Of a DNA stretch of 64,000 nucleotides, positions 1 through 11,370 are shown in pieces (position 1 is the first letter of the stretch; each line of letters opens with the position of its first letter). The notes below the pieces were generated by a model. It did no database searches. It was given only the letters and a program-made list of their open reading frames with translations, and was not told the origin of the DNA. Location of the stretch: positions 109,699,319 to 109,763,318 of the forward strand of contig CP136066.1 in assembly GCA_032622095.1 (NCBI GenBank). The letters run 5' to 3'. The position numbers were made by a program, and so were the translations under genes. The stretch comes from Siphonodentalium dalli. Its lineage: Eukaryota > Mollusca > Scaphopoda > Gadilida > Siphonodentaliidae.

Positions 1-1509
1 AAGAATTTAGTCATACAAAGAGTAAAATCCAAGATGGCTGCTGGCGGCCATGTTTTTTGGCCGAATAACCCCAAAATTACTCGTTCCCATCTACATGCCA
101 ATATTAACATCCATGACAAATTTCATGATGATCAGACGAACAGTACGACCTGTGGCCTGTGCTAATGGATTGAATTTTGAAATCCAAGATGGCCGCTGGC
201 AGCCATTGTTTTTTGTCCGAATGACCCCAAAATGACTTGTTCCCATCTACATTCCAATTTCAACAGCCATGACAAATTTTATGATGATCGGACTAAAGAT
301 ACGACCTGTAGCCCGTGCTAAAGGATTTAGTCATACAAAGAGTAAAATCAAAGATGCCTGCTGGCGGCCATGTTTTTTGACCGAATGACCCCAAAATGAC
401 TCGTTCCCATCTACATGTCATTATTAACATTCATGACAAATTTTATGATGATCAGACTAAAGGTACGACCTTAGCCCGTGCTAAAGGATTTAGTCATACA
501 AAGAGTAAAATCCAAGATGGCTGCTGGCGGCCATGTTTTTCGGCCAAATGACCCCAAAATTACTCGTTCCCATCTACATGTCAATATTAACATCCATGAC
601 AAATTTGATGATGATCAGACTAAAGGTACGACCTGTAGCCCGTGCTAAAGAATTTAGTCATACAAAGAGTAAAATCCAAGATGGCTGCTGGCCGCCATGT
701 TTTTTGGCCGAATGACCCCAAAATTACTCGTTCCCATCTACATGTCAATATTAACATCCATGACAAATTTCATGATAATCAGAAGAACAGTACGACCTGT
801 GGCCCGTGCTAATGGATTGAATTTTGAAATCCAAGATGGCCACTGGCAGCCATTGTTTTTTGTCCGAATGACCCCAAAATGACTCGTTCCCATCTACATT
901 CCAATTTCAACAGCCATGAAAATTTTTATGATGATCGGACTAAAGGTACGACCTGTAGCCCGTGCTAAAGGAATTAGTCATACAAAGAGTAAAATCAAAG
1001 ATGGCTGCTGGCGGCCATGTTTTTGGGCCAAATGACCCCAAAATGACTCGTTCCCATCTACATGTCAATATTGACATCCATGACATATTTGATGATGATC
1101 AGACTAAAAGTAAGACCTGTAGCCCGTGCTAAAGAATTTAGTCATACAAAGAGTAAAATCCAAAATGGCTGCTGGCGGCCATGTTTTTGGGCCAAATGAC
1201 CCCAAAATTAATCGTTCCCATCTACATGTCAATATTAACATCCATGACAAATTTCATGACGATCAGACAAACAGTACACCCTGTAGCCCGTGCTAATGGA
1301 TTGGCCATGTTTTTTTACCGAATTACCCCAAAATTAATCATTCTGGTCTAAATGTTGATGTCAACAGCTATGACAAATTTCATAATGATCCGACCAAAGG
1401 TACGACCTGTAGACTGCATTGTTGACGCCTTACGTACACACGCACACACGGACGACGGACGAAAAAGCCATGGCAATAGCTCAAACTTTACAAAGTAAAG
1501 TTGAGCTAA
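1..1509 (-). mobile_element. Tandem-array element (Helentron-like family), copy A, cut by window start
   Basis: This is the reverse-strand copy of the family seen in full at 18705. Its 5' end lies near 1509, where AGCTCAACTT (minus strand) starts a hairpin, followed by a CCGTCCGTCGTCC-type stretch and then the array. The array units are about 164 bp and carry 'ggccgccatcttgga' and 'gggctacaggtcgtac' blocks, read here in reverse. The short open frames in each unit (starting MFFGRMTPK) are by-products of the repeat and not genes. The 3' end of the element lies outside the window. Confidence 0.8.
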
Positions 1510-2479
1510 TAAGGGGCGATGCAGGCATGGTCCAATTTCATTTCCACTATCATGACACATTCCCACAAACTAGCACCGTGTGTATTGTTATCATCTGCTT
1601 GGATCTGTTCAGTGAGATGATTGCTGGATGCCAACAAGATTGTTCTTATGATCATGTTCAAGAAGTGTGGGCATATTATGTATTATGGTCTCCTAGCGCC
1701 TTAGCAGAAAGGCATCCGTCAAATCTCAGGCTTTCAACATTCGAAGCCATATACAGATGTTGTCCGGGTGCGTCAGTGCATTACATGTAGATGAGTATGT
1801 GAATTGATGAACCATATATTGAGAAGTGGCTGATTGCGAAGATCACCAGGTGTACATGTTGTTATCCCCATTAGGTCACCAAAGCTGAAAATACGCAGAT
1901 AGATCCTTCTGAAAGCTAGTATACGCATCGACCGAATACCTGTCTAGTTTATCGCACAATATGACGCCCATACCCCATATGTAGCATCTGAATTATACCA
2001 TAAGCTATACCACAAATGAAGCTCGCCAAGAATAAGGATAAGAATTCAAAGCTTTCGAAACAAACACGTGAGCTGGACACCGGCATATATATTGTTTGCA
2101 ACATTCCGATTAGTGGGACCCTTCTACAAAGAAGTGTAGAAAACTGTGTTGTTGTGAGCGAGACAGATTAATCTGACGAAGAGACGGAAACTGGTCCAGA
2201 TAATGCTGAATGTGGCAAATCAGAATAAGCTCAGGTACTGTTGTTTTGATTCTTGGAAGTCATAATTTGACTATTCGGCGCACCTATATACGGTTACGAC
2301 CAGTATGGGCCCTTTATAGTCAAGAATGGATTTTGAAATGTCACATCGCGATTGTGGGTTTTCATCCTTCCATAAGGCTACGACTTATATTGGAACTAAT
2401 AGATGGCTTATATTATGTACCGTTTCGTCTATACAGATCGATATTATGACAAAAAGTTGAAATTAGTATGTGATAATAT
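1510..2479. other. No recognised feature
   Basis: A 123-codon plus-strand open frame ends at 1790, but it begins inside the repeat at 1419, shows no motif I recognise and has no splice context. I see nothing else supportable here. Confidence 0.5.
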
Positions 2480-3590
2480 CGACTTCTTTTCAATTTCTGG
2501 CCGCCAGTTTGGCCGCCATCTTGACTGTGAGTATCAATTGCCAAACCCTAATGAATACTTCATATCAATATTCCATATCAACATGTAATGGTGGGTAGAA
2601 ATCGCGAAACAATAACACCCATCGTAAGAAAGTAAAGAAATGTAGAAGTGTTTTCAAATTTCGGTCGCCATTTTGGCCGCCATCTTCGATTTGGAAGACA
2701 ATTTCTTGCATGAGATGTTAGGTAATTACTTCACTTCAGTATTCCAATTCAACTGTAAGCATGGGTGGAGTTGTCTCGACAATAATGCCCAATAATGTGA
2801 ATATGAGGGAATTTCGGTGATTTTTCAAAATCTGTCCTCCATTGGGGGCGCCATTTGGATTTGGGAGACTTTTATTTGGAAATGGTACAAGGAAAGTTCT
2901 TCGCCTATTAAAGTGTTCCCAACTCATAATAGTAAGCAGGTGTGGAGTTGTCATGACAATAATGCTCACTGATGTTAAAATCAGCTATTTTCGGCGAATT
3001 TTCTATTTCTGGTGACCATTTTGGCCGCTATCTTGGATTTGGGTGAATATTCCTCAACTCAGGTATAAGAGGAATCCTAGCTCGAGTATCTCCTGCACAA
3101 ATATATGTATGGGTGTTGTTATGATAGCAATAACATTCATTGATTCGAAACAATACATCACGTTATTAGCGCTGATTCGGCTTTGACCTATTATACCGGC
3201 ATTTGGGAAAATGTGATATCGGACAAAAATATCCCACAATGAATGTATATTATGGACCCCATGTCTTCTCAAATGACTCTTCTATACGATAAATGTATAA
3301 CATCATGCCAATATTTTCCCAGAGACAAACGAAATGTGGTGAAATGTCAGAAAAATAGCATATTTTCACATTTCGGCGGCCATCTTGGCCGCCATATTGG
3401 ATTCTGGTGTTGGATTTTTGGCTAATTTGTAAGGGTTGTATATTAGCATAACGAATCGAGCGAAAAACAAGACCGCATGTGATATCATCTTTACTATAAT
3501 GGCGATCAAAGAGAACTGGTGCATATAACAAAAATGGCCGCCATGATGGACGCCATCTTGTCTGGAGTCTCTGCGGCCACTTTTTTCTCT
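2480..3590. repeat. Diverged tandem array, period about 170 bp
   Basis: The phrase 'ggccgcca(t/g)...ggccgccatcttg' recurs near 2500, 2670, 2840, 3010, 3375 and 3535, i.e. at multiples of about 170 bp. It alternates with blocks of the type 'ggtgtggagttgtcatgacaataatgc' near 2585, 2765, 2940 and 3115. Units differ strongly, so the array is old. The core 'gccgccatcttggattt' is shared with the 164-bp array family elsewhere in the window. Several weak open frames on both strands are repeat shadows. Confidence 0.65.
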
Positions 3591-3657
3591 TGTTAACAAC
3601 CGAAAAGAATTAGAGGAGACATTAAGAAAAAATATGAGTGGGGTGAAGTTGAGTCCT

Positions 3658-3680
3658 GGGGGGGGGGGGGGGGGGGGGGG
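3658..3680 (+). repeat. Poly-G run
   Basis: 23 consecutive G residues. Its length may be inexact because homopolymers are prone to sequencing and assembly error. Confidence 0.9.
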
Positions 3681-3802
3681 TGCAGAGGTCGACCAATATC
3701 TCCTGGACTAATTTGAACTTACTACACAATTAGTGACTGTGACAGTTAGTTTTGTTTACATAACAAAGGTTTCAACTGGGGGAAATTTCGTTAAAGGAGA
3801 AC

Positions 3803-4016
3803 TACAGTAATGCCCTAAGTAATCGACTCCTTAAACACAGCAGAATTATGGGTAACTTTTCAGGATTTAGTCGGAAATATGGCTTGTTGCCATTCATTAC
3901 TGAGAGCTTTCCAATGAATGGCAACAAGCTATATTTCCGACTAAATCCTGAAAAGTTACCCATAATTCTGCTTTTTAAGGAGTCGATTACTTAGGGTATT
4001 ACTGTATATATCTATC
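3803..4016. mobile_element. Palindromic MITE, TACAGTAATGCCC family
   Basis: A near-perfect 214-bp palindrome. The left end TACAGTAATGCCCTAAG is mirrored by the right end ending TATTACTGTA, and the arms carry 'ggatttagtcggaaatatggc' and its complement. Ends at TA suggest TA target choice as in Tc1/mariner-type MITEs, but the class is inferred. Related copies lie at 32881-32969 (half copy), 40971-41456 (three copies) and 59748-60717 (interrupted). Confidence 0.85.
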
Positions 4017-4162
4017 AATAATGAATACAAGAACTAAGTTTCTCCAATTTGTTCTTATAGTGGTGATGTTTTTTAGACTTTTATATTTGTTTCACATTTA
4101 CTCACTATGAGTACCTTGGGTCCCTCTAACGATAAACCACCTGTGAATAATACAATATTATA

Positions 4163-4763
4163 CAAGTGCACCGCTGGGCGGAGGTAACGCCCCCGACTGT
4201 ACAATCAGAGAGGATTTTTCTTATTTTTGTGCAAATGCTTATTAAATGGCATTTTGTAAAGTTATGTTATTCATGAGTAAACAATCCAAAATCAAGTTAT
4301 CATCTGGAAACCAAACAAAGTAGCAGAAAATCTGAATTTTCTAAGTCCAAAAAGGGGCGTAACTCTGGAAAAAATGGGCGGACGAAACCACGGCTATGGG
4401 GAAATCTTGTCCCCCCGGCTGGTCTATTGGCATACCAAATATCAACTGAATTGAATTAGCGAAACCAAAGTTATGAGTTGAAACGTTCGTACGGACAATT
4501 TTCTAAGTCCAAAAAGGGGCGTACCTCTGGAAAAAATGGGCGGAAGAAACCGCAGTTATGGGGAAATCTTGTCCCCCCGGCTGGTCTATTAGCATACCAA
4601 AGATCAACTGAATTGAGTTAGCGAAACCAAAGTTATGAGTTGAAACGTTCGTACGGACGGACAGAAGGAAGGACAGACGGACGGAAGGACGGACGGACGG
4701 AAGGACGGACGGAGGGCTCCACTATATACCCCCAAATCTCCATCGGAGATCGGGGGCATAATA
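4163..4763 (-). mobile_element. Repeat element with hairpin end and internal duplication
   Basis: It ends at 4763 in a hairpin around 'ccccaaatctccatcggagatcggggg', preceded by CCGTCCGT-type repeats. Inside, a roughly 165-bp block ('ttctaagtccaaaaagggg...') occurs twice in tandem, at about 4330 and 4497. An opposite-strand copy with the same two ends is at 61684-62392, which fixes the element limits. Confidence 0.75.
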
Positions 4764-5469
4764 ATGCATGCATGTACTTGTAAAGCACACTCCAGATTGA
4801 GTTACTATTGCACTTACATATTATATATGAACAGACATAAAAAAATCCCTAAGAACACTTTCAGCTGAGTTTGTCAATATATTATAATGAAAATATACTT
4901 TGTGACCGAAATATAATTTGCCAGACTTTTGTAATCGTGTTCGTCAGTTGTCATGCCCAAAATTGTTACAAGTGTGGGCCTTAAATTACTCTTGTTGTAA
5001 TTTCATATTCTCATGAGGGGACAAAATCTTGTCGACTGTCTTCTAATTGATTCCTTCGTGTTCTCCCAGCTATAAAGTATTCAGGCGCTGATTGCTCTCC
5101 TCTGTGGTCGGGTGCTGGCATACCCCAGCCCATGGTGCCAAATTGAAACATGGACAGAAATGAGCCCAAATTTTAAAGCAGATAAAGGGAACTGAAATGC
5201 GAACATTAATTACCATTTAACATTTCATTGAAAGCCATGCCAAATGTCAGTGAGATCATATAACCTGTGGCTGCGATATCTGCACAGACAGACAGCCATC
5301 ATTCCAGCAAAACAAAGAAGAAAAAGCACAGAAAATGTGAACATCTTTGGGAAATCTGAAAGAACTCCTGATGGCGAACTCTCGTACCAAATTTCATTCA
5401 GATCCATTAAACCATTGCTGAAATATCTCTGCGGATGTACAGAACACCATGATTTCCAGATATAAAAGC
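4764..5469. other. No recognised feature
   Basis: AT-rich DNA. The stretch from 5225 to 5465 is open on both strands, but the sequence looks like a diverged repeat and no motif or splice pattern supports a gene. Confidence 0.4.
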
Positions 5470-5765
5470 CAATATAAATAAATTTACATCCAACTTTTTC
5501 AGAAAAATGGGGTGGGAGGGCAAATTTTATTGATATAGTTTATTCTTCCTAACATAAATGGTTATGGTCATTTCTAGAAGCAGTATCCTAGTTTATAAAA
5601 TACAAGGTGGTTTAGATTGTCCAGTTGATCAAAATATACTGATTAATGTGTCATAGAAATGTAATTTGACAGTTAAAGCATAAAATAAAAGTTCACATCA
5701 AAATTATCCAAATAAAAATTGAGGAGGGGCCTTAAAATATGGTGGGGACGGGATGTAAATCTAGC
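5470..5765. mobile_element. MITE with TTTACATCC ends
   Basis: Short inverted ends (ATTTACATCCAAC at the left, GGATGTAAATCTAGC at the right) enclose about 295 bp. An inverted copy of nearly the whole block lies at 27050-27355, sharing 'aggaagaataaactat'-type and 'acaaggtggttta'-type segments. No open frame. Confidence 0.7.
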
Positions 5766-6229
5766 ATTTTTTTTATATTCGCCTAAACAAAGCTAGGATA
5801 GCTCTAGAATGGTAACATTTAACATCACTGGCTCCACTTTCGAAAGGTCTCTAGATGGCTATAAAACTCAATACAAAACTTCATTCCGATCCAACAAACA
5901 ATTTCTGAGATATTTGCTCGGACTGCCAGACCTGTAGATGGATAAACGGACGTACATGTACATGTATATTTAATCCAGTATACCCTCCATCTAGTAATGG
6001 GGGTTTTGTTTGCTGATATTTTAAATTTCTGCCCACACAATTTTAAAGAATTATAAGCAATTGAATTACAATTAAGTGCAATTGAATCATGCTTACAAAT
6101 GTAAGTACATACATGTATAATGCAATCAGCGATATCTTTATGCAGAAGTCATTTTGGTTCGTAAGACCAAACTATCCATGTGCTATTCCTTAGCTAGTTT
6201 GGTTATTTCAATATTACAGCATGAGAGGG

Positions 6230-6925
6230 GGTTAGCTATTACATGTGTCAATAATGCTGCTGATTCACAATTCAATTGCAGTTTTTTATAATTGCACTTC
6301 AGCACTATTCATTTTGATAGAAACGCAATTGATTATACTTAATGATAATTGAGCTAAGTGCAATAAGGAATCTCTAATTGGGCTTAAGCGCAATAAGGAA
6401 ATATCTAATTACCGGTATGCTTAAGAACAATAAGGAATATCTAATTGCGCTTTAAGCACAATAAGGAATATCTATGTGCTTAAGCTCAATTATTTATTAA
6501 ATGTCAATTTGGCTTCCCATAGATATGCAGATCATATGATAATTGAGCTAAGCACCATAAGGAATCTCTAATCACATTTAAGCCCAATAAAGAAAGATCT
6601 AATAATGCTTAAGAACAATAAGGAATATCTATTGTGCTTAAGCGAAATAAAGGATGCTCTATTAGCCTCTAATTGCACTTAAGCGCAATAAAGGAAGCTA
6701 GATATTAAAATCTTCCTTATTTCATAACATAAACTCCCTGTACATATACATGTAATTCAAATGGTACGTGTAGTCCACCAGTATATGTACTCTAGTCCAT
6801 AATACTTATCCCTGTTTGACAGACAAAAATATAGGATCATTCTACTATTTGCAGAGGGATTATCTCATGAGGGAGATATTATTTGCTCTTAAGCACACCA
6901 AGGATGTAATTTGGCTTTCCACATG
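6230..6925. repeat. Repeat element with clustered ATTGCGCTTAAGCGCAAT-type palindromes
   Basis: Degenerate copies of 'aattgcgcttaagcgcaataaggaatatct' recur about every 45-60 bp from 6290 to 6700, each a short palindrome. The flank 6730-6920 ('cataaactccctgtac', 'aggatcattctactatttgc', 'ggatgtaattt') recurs in the same order at 40200-40380, so both are copies of one element. It ends next to the SQOR exon. Confidence 0.7.
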
Positions 6926-6962
6926 TACATGTATGCATGCAGATCATACATGTGCAACTCAC

Positions 6963-7220
6963 TTCTTGTGGTTCTATAACTGCTACTCCTTGTTTCCCGA
7001 ACTTCGAAGCATATTTAGCAGCAATAGCACACCCTCCTGCTCCTCCCCCAACAACAACAAGTTTGTAATTCTTCTGTGCCAGATATGATGCACTGGTCGA
7101 CAAGCATCTCTGGGAAATTCCAGAATTCACGACACAAATGGTTAGTTTACGTATATTTCCTGAATTAATCATGGTTAATGTCGTAAGTACATTGACCTGG
7201 TGGTAGTTAAAAACACTCAA
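6963..7220 (-). CDS. SQOR: Sulfide:quinone oxidoreductase, mitochondrial: first coding exon
   Basis: SQOR is a flavoprotein of the mitochondrial inner membrane that oxidises sulfide to a persulfide and passes the electrons to ubiquinone. This exon encodes 86 residues. Residues 1-50 are basic and Ser/Thr-rich (with QRCLSTSASYLAQ), as expected of a mitochondrial leader. Residues 51-86 are the first beta-alpha-beta unit of the FAD fold: NYKLVVVGGGAGG has the GxGxxG loop, and VAVIEPQE is the strand ending in the acidic residue that holds the ribose. The same region of vertebrate SQOR is very similar (LVLGGGSGG ... VAIVEPSE). The reading frame meets a consensus donor (GTGAGT on the minus strand) directly after IEPQE, in phase 0. 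The upstream Met at 7220 was taken as the start; a second Met lies 16 codons later. I could not find exon 2 in the 6.9 kb that follow on this strand, so intron 1 is long or the exon is isolated. Confidence 0.82.
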
Positions 7221-7320
7221 TATATCTCACGCTGTGTGTGAAAAGAATTCTCTGTGAAAATGGAAAAATAGCTATTTAGCACCGACTTTGTTGAGTACAA
7301 ATTGCTGACTGGTACTTTTT

Positions 7321-7340
7321 CTGCACTTCCGGGTTGCGAT
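7321..7340 (-). promoter_or_regulatory. ETS-like site upstream of SQOR
   Basis: The plus strand reads GCACTTCCGGGTTGCG, i.e. CCGGAAGTGC on the SQOR strand, about 105-115 bp upstream of the start codon. This is the core of ETS/GABP sites, common in promoters of nuclear genes for mitochondrial proteins. The promoter role is inferred from motif and position. Confidence 0.5.
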
Positions 7341-7373
7341 CGATTCTATTTTTAGATTGACGCAATCAAGACA

Positions 7374-7522
7374 CAGTTACTGGACATAAACAGTCCCAAA
7401 AATAATGTTTTAATCGAATTATAAATCGGTATCCTAATAAAGTATCTCACTTTATTAGGATATCGATTTATATAAATTCGATTAAAACCTTATTTTTGGG
7501 ACTGCTTATGTCCAGTAACTGC
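7374..7522. mobile_element. Palindromic MITE upstream of SQOR
   Basis: Arms CAGTTACTGGACATAA...CAGTCCCAAAAATAA and their complement flank a centre near 7446. The match along both arms is close to perfect apart from small indels. It could fold into a hairpin of about 150 bp. No coding capacity. Confidence 0.8.
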
Positions 7523-9791
7523 GATCAAGAAAAATATCCAAATCGCTGGTACTGCAGTAAACGCGCAAACGAAACACTGTGCACATGGAAGCCTTCTTTT
7601 GAACTTCTCAGAACCGATTGCACGATGTCCAATGATATTCTGAGCCCAGTTCACTCTCTTTGTGCCGATATTTTTTTGGATATTCCTCAAAAGTTTACAC
7701 CACAGAAGACTCAACTGTCTATATATATAGCCCAGGGATATCTCAATGTGAGACAAATTTGGGTCAAACTATATCCTATGCATATTATTATACCGTACTG
7801 TATAATTAAAGCGTATGCGTTGGAACCTGTGGCTGTGTGGGGTTATATTCAATGTAATATTGTATTGAATACAATGGACATAGTTTTGCCTTCGTGACTC
7901 AGTAAAAGCACTAACTTGTATAACATTAGGGGCCTCCATAGATATGTACCTCGCTGCACTATGATATTGTCTAAATAATAAAGTCCCATGTGGGCCCAGT
8001 CAATATATACACGTGTACGTGCAGTACGTCGGTCAGTGCTAATATGCATCACAATCACAACGCATGATTCAGGGAGACAGGGACGTGGCGCAATGAAGTA
8101 GATTTTGGGATGTTTCACGCGTGAAGAGATCGGGCGCCCTTCCATTTTGTTCAAATGTTCGTGTGTTATATAATTATATATACTACATGTATATACCGGT
8201 ACATATATAGCTTCCATATTATACATTGTCAAAAGTTCAAATATTCTCAGGTTTATTGTCCCAGTAGGCCTATATGATGAACCAAAATAAAGAACCAAAA
8301 GAAGAACCAAACATGTTTTCGTTCCTCGAAGAACCAAATTAGTACACAACAGACATTCTGGTTCCACATCCATGTAACCAAACTTGTGACAACGTGCAGT
8401 ACATACCTCGTTTTTTGTTCAAGTGAAAGTTACATTATTAAGATATCTCAGTCACGAGTAGGCCTATATGGTCTCATGCTTATTGTTCATGATGTTCCAC
8501 ATATTAGTATATATATATATATATATATATATATGATATATAGATAGTTGTGCCACAATAGTTCCGAACGTGGTCGGGATTGATCGATGATATACATTTG
8601 TCTTTCTTGTTCTGTTAATTGTCGAGAGATAGTGATCCCAAAATATACGTTGTGGCCAACTTTTGGGACTTTTATGTTAGGGCAAAACGGTCAAAATACT
8701 ATAACCACTGTGCAGACATGCCCAAGCTAAAATAAATATATGTGGTCGTACGTACGTATTTACTTGCCAGTATCGCGAATTAGGCAGAACCGATGTACCG
8801 TATATACAATTACTACGAAACCCAAATTAAAGGTACGTGAGGCCTTAATTAGTTGTCGAAAATATTCAATTTGTTCCAATCACCGTAAACAGAAAAACAT
8901 TAAAACGCATACAGTTTCGTTCATGAATATACCATGACCATATCGCGTAAACAGCATGTTATCACAAAGACATATACTATATTTTACCTAAGCAATTCGA
9001 AGAGCCTGATTGTGTTACAGAAGACAGCGCTCAATGCTACTGGCTAATCACACACAAATGGCATAAACGCTCTTTATTAGTTCCATGTCAGGAATTCACA
9101 AACAAAGAACGCTCTTTATGTTTACCATCATAATATAAACAAACACCAGAAAAGTAACTTTTTATGTTTTTGTTATTTACATAACAATGGTCAAACAGAT
9201 GACAATAACATACTGTTTATGCGCTATTTATTATTTGTATACGGACAAAGTATGTAGGCCTACATTTTAATGTTCTTTCTGTTTGTGGCGGTTTTTGACG
9301 GGTGTAAATATTTTCACAGGATACCCGCGCCGCCAAGGCCAACCGTGTATACCCTTAAGTAATAGCCAAAGCCAAAGGTAAAGTCGAATATTCGAACGTT
9401 CTGTATGAGGCATATTCGAATATTCGGACCGAATACTAATTCAATGCCTATTGCTGCCTACTGGGAAAAAAGATGAGATCATACAGTGGAAACAATGTCC
9501 CGTGACACTATATATGACTGGTATAATTATGTTATAAGCACATATATATGTGTCTTTGTTTCTGAATGTTATTTATCAGTTTGTAAATACGTTATACCGT
9601 TTAATTGAAATCACACTATCGGTATGTTGGTGCAGCGAATATATAGACCCCGAAGATTGGAAGATGTTCTGATGTCTGAAGGAGATATCGAATTATATAC
9701 TAATAAAGTTATTGTTCCATAACTCCCAACCTATTTGTGATATGATCAATATAGAGTTAACCCCGCCAGCAACCAAATGATCGGGGTCTAA
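7523..9791. other. No recognised gene; one (AT)n tract
   Basis: Open frames of 133 and 174 codons overlap on opposite strands at 7496-8373 but show no recognisable motifs, domains or splice pattern. A simple (AT)n tract lies at about 8507-8534. The stretch 9000-9200 repeats 'acgctcttta' twice. Nothing else is supportable. Confidence 0.4.
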
Positions 9792-10072
9792 ATCCTATAA
9801 CCTAATTCATGCTTTGGGGTTAAGACGAAGACTATAAATCAAGCGGGATTCCTTTGACATGTGGCATACCAATGCACACATGCAGCATGTATGGATATAG
9901 ACTGTTTCGAGTCATATTATGTAAGAGTCTTACGTACATAATTATGACTCGAAACAGTAGCTATATCCATACATGCTGCATGTGTGCATTGGTATGCCAC
10001 ATGTCAAAGGAATCCCGCTTGATTTATGTTAGTCTTCATCTTAACCCCAAAGCATGACTTAGGTTATAGGAT
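9792..10072. mobile_element. Near-perfect 281-bp palindrome
   Basis: The left arm (ATCCTATAACCTAA ... GACTGTTTCGAGTCATA) is mirrored by the right arm (TATGACTCGAAACAG ... TTAGGTTATAGGAT), with a centre near 9930 at 'gtaagagtcttac'. Only a few mismatches separate the arms, so it is young or maintained. It is most simply a palindromic MITE; target duplications were not evident. Confidence 0.8.
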
Positions 10073-10164
10073 ATTGGTTCCATGCAGATGGAACCAAAAC
10101 AGCTATAGTGTGGAAAAAAACTCCAGAGGAATAAATAGCGGATAGGACTCATATATAAGATGTA

Positions 10165-10948
10165 TGGCAAGCCAAACCGCTATTTAATATTAATTTTACT
10201 TAAGTAAAATAAAATTACACTTTATTTTACTTAAGTAAAATAAAATGTCATTTTATTTCACTTAAAGGGGTACTGTACCCCAATTTCAATAAATTCCCAG
10301 TGACAATAGCGACCTAATATGAATATTATATTATAAAATAACTAATTTGAGTCGACGATGTCTACTGAAAACGTTCCGGTTAACAGGCTATCGTAAAAGT
10401 AAAATTGAATTATTTAATATAAATTCATTTATGGCTGGAGTCATAAAATGGAGAATTATGCCATTACGAGTTATCGTTCTTGAAATCGCATATGTTGCGT
10501 GTCTTTTATCGACGGCCATTCGCGAACATTATTGAGTTGCAAACAAAACATGTTACCTGCAAAAGAAGGCCCGTTATAACCGATTCGGGAAAAAAGGAGA
10601 AAGAAACAAGAGTCATAAAGCGTCAAGTATTTTATAGGGAGTGAGATTGTTCGATGGAAGAGATTGAATGCATCAATCGAAGCTGTGAGCAATGAACTTC
10701 CGGTTCTTCCTGCGACCGGCGTCTTCTCCGGTGAAGGTCAAAAACATGGCGCGTAGTTTGAAATCGTAATATTTTTGTTTCCAAGATCAATATTTTCTTC
10801 GCTAAATTAGGTTTATACGAAACTCATATAACACGAACACAATCTAACTTGAAAGTTATTTCAATTGGAGTAAATAAAAAAATCGCCTATCTTAGTGTAC
10901 AGCACCCCTTTAAGTAAAATTAATATTAAATAGCGGTTTGGCTTGCCA
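10165..10948. mobile_element. Palindromic MITE split by a TTAA-flanked element
   Basis: The outer ends TGGCAAGCCAAACCGC and GCGGTTTGGCTTGCCA are exact inverted copies, each followed inward by 'tatttaatattaattttactta' or its complement. The inside (10266-10909) is a second element, annotated separately. Without it the outer element would be a short palindrome. Confidence 0.8.
10266..10909. mobile_element. TTAA-flanked non-autonomous element (piggyBac-type target)
   Basis: TTAA at 10262-10265 and 10910-10913 flanks the inverted ends AGGGGTACTGTACCCC (left) and GTGTACAGCACCCCT (right). A TTAA duplication is the hallmark of piggyBac-like transposition. The interior holds no transposase-like frame. 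It sits inside the MITE at 10165-10948 and is therefore younger. Confidence 0.75.
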
Positions 10949-11370
10949 TAAAGATGAAGACTAAATCAAGCTAACTGCATTAGTGTCGATCACAAACCAT
11001 GTGTACCCTTCAGCACATTTTCAAATCTGTGTAGGCCCACATCTCAGCACTTTTTTTGTGTGAGAGTGACCTCTAAGCTTAACAGCATAACAACTAAGTT
11101 ATTCGCGGGAAATCCAGGGTGACTTTATGCACGTTGGTTCAGCAGTACGGTACGATTTATCGTCAGTACGAATATTTTAATGTTTCCCAATCCATGGCGG
11201 GTAATGCAAAATTCTAACGAATTTCTTGTTTTGTAATGCTACACTTTATGTTTTATTTAAATTAGAAACGAATCGACGAACCGTATTTTCCATATTGTAT
11301 TATTGATCTTTCCTTACTGTATTATGCACGTTTTAATTTGGTGATGTCACCCGTTTTCGTCGTAATTTGA
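10949..11370. other. No recognised feature
   Basis: AT-rich DNA with no credible open frame, repeat or RNA gene that I can recognise. Confidence 0.4.

Noticed and set aside
6816-7088. Plus-strand 90-codon frame over the SQOR exon
   Set aside because: It is the opposite-strand shadow of a region with a clear FAD-binding motif and a matching donor.
7849-8373. 174-codon minus-strand gene
   Set aside because: No recognisable domain, no splice pattern, and an overlapping plus-strand frame; composition looks like random AT-rich DNA.
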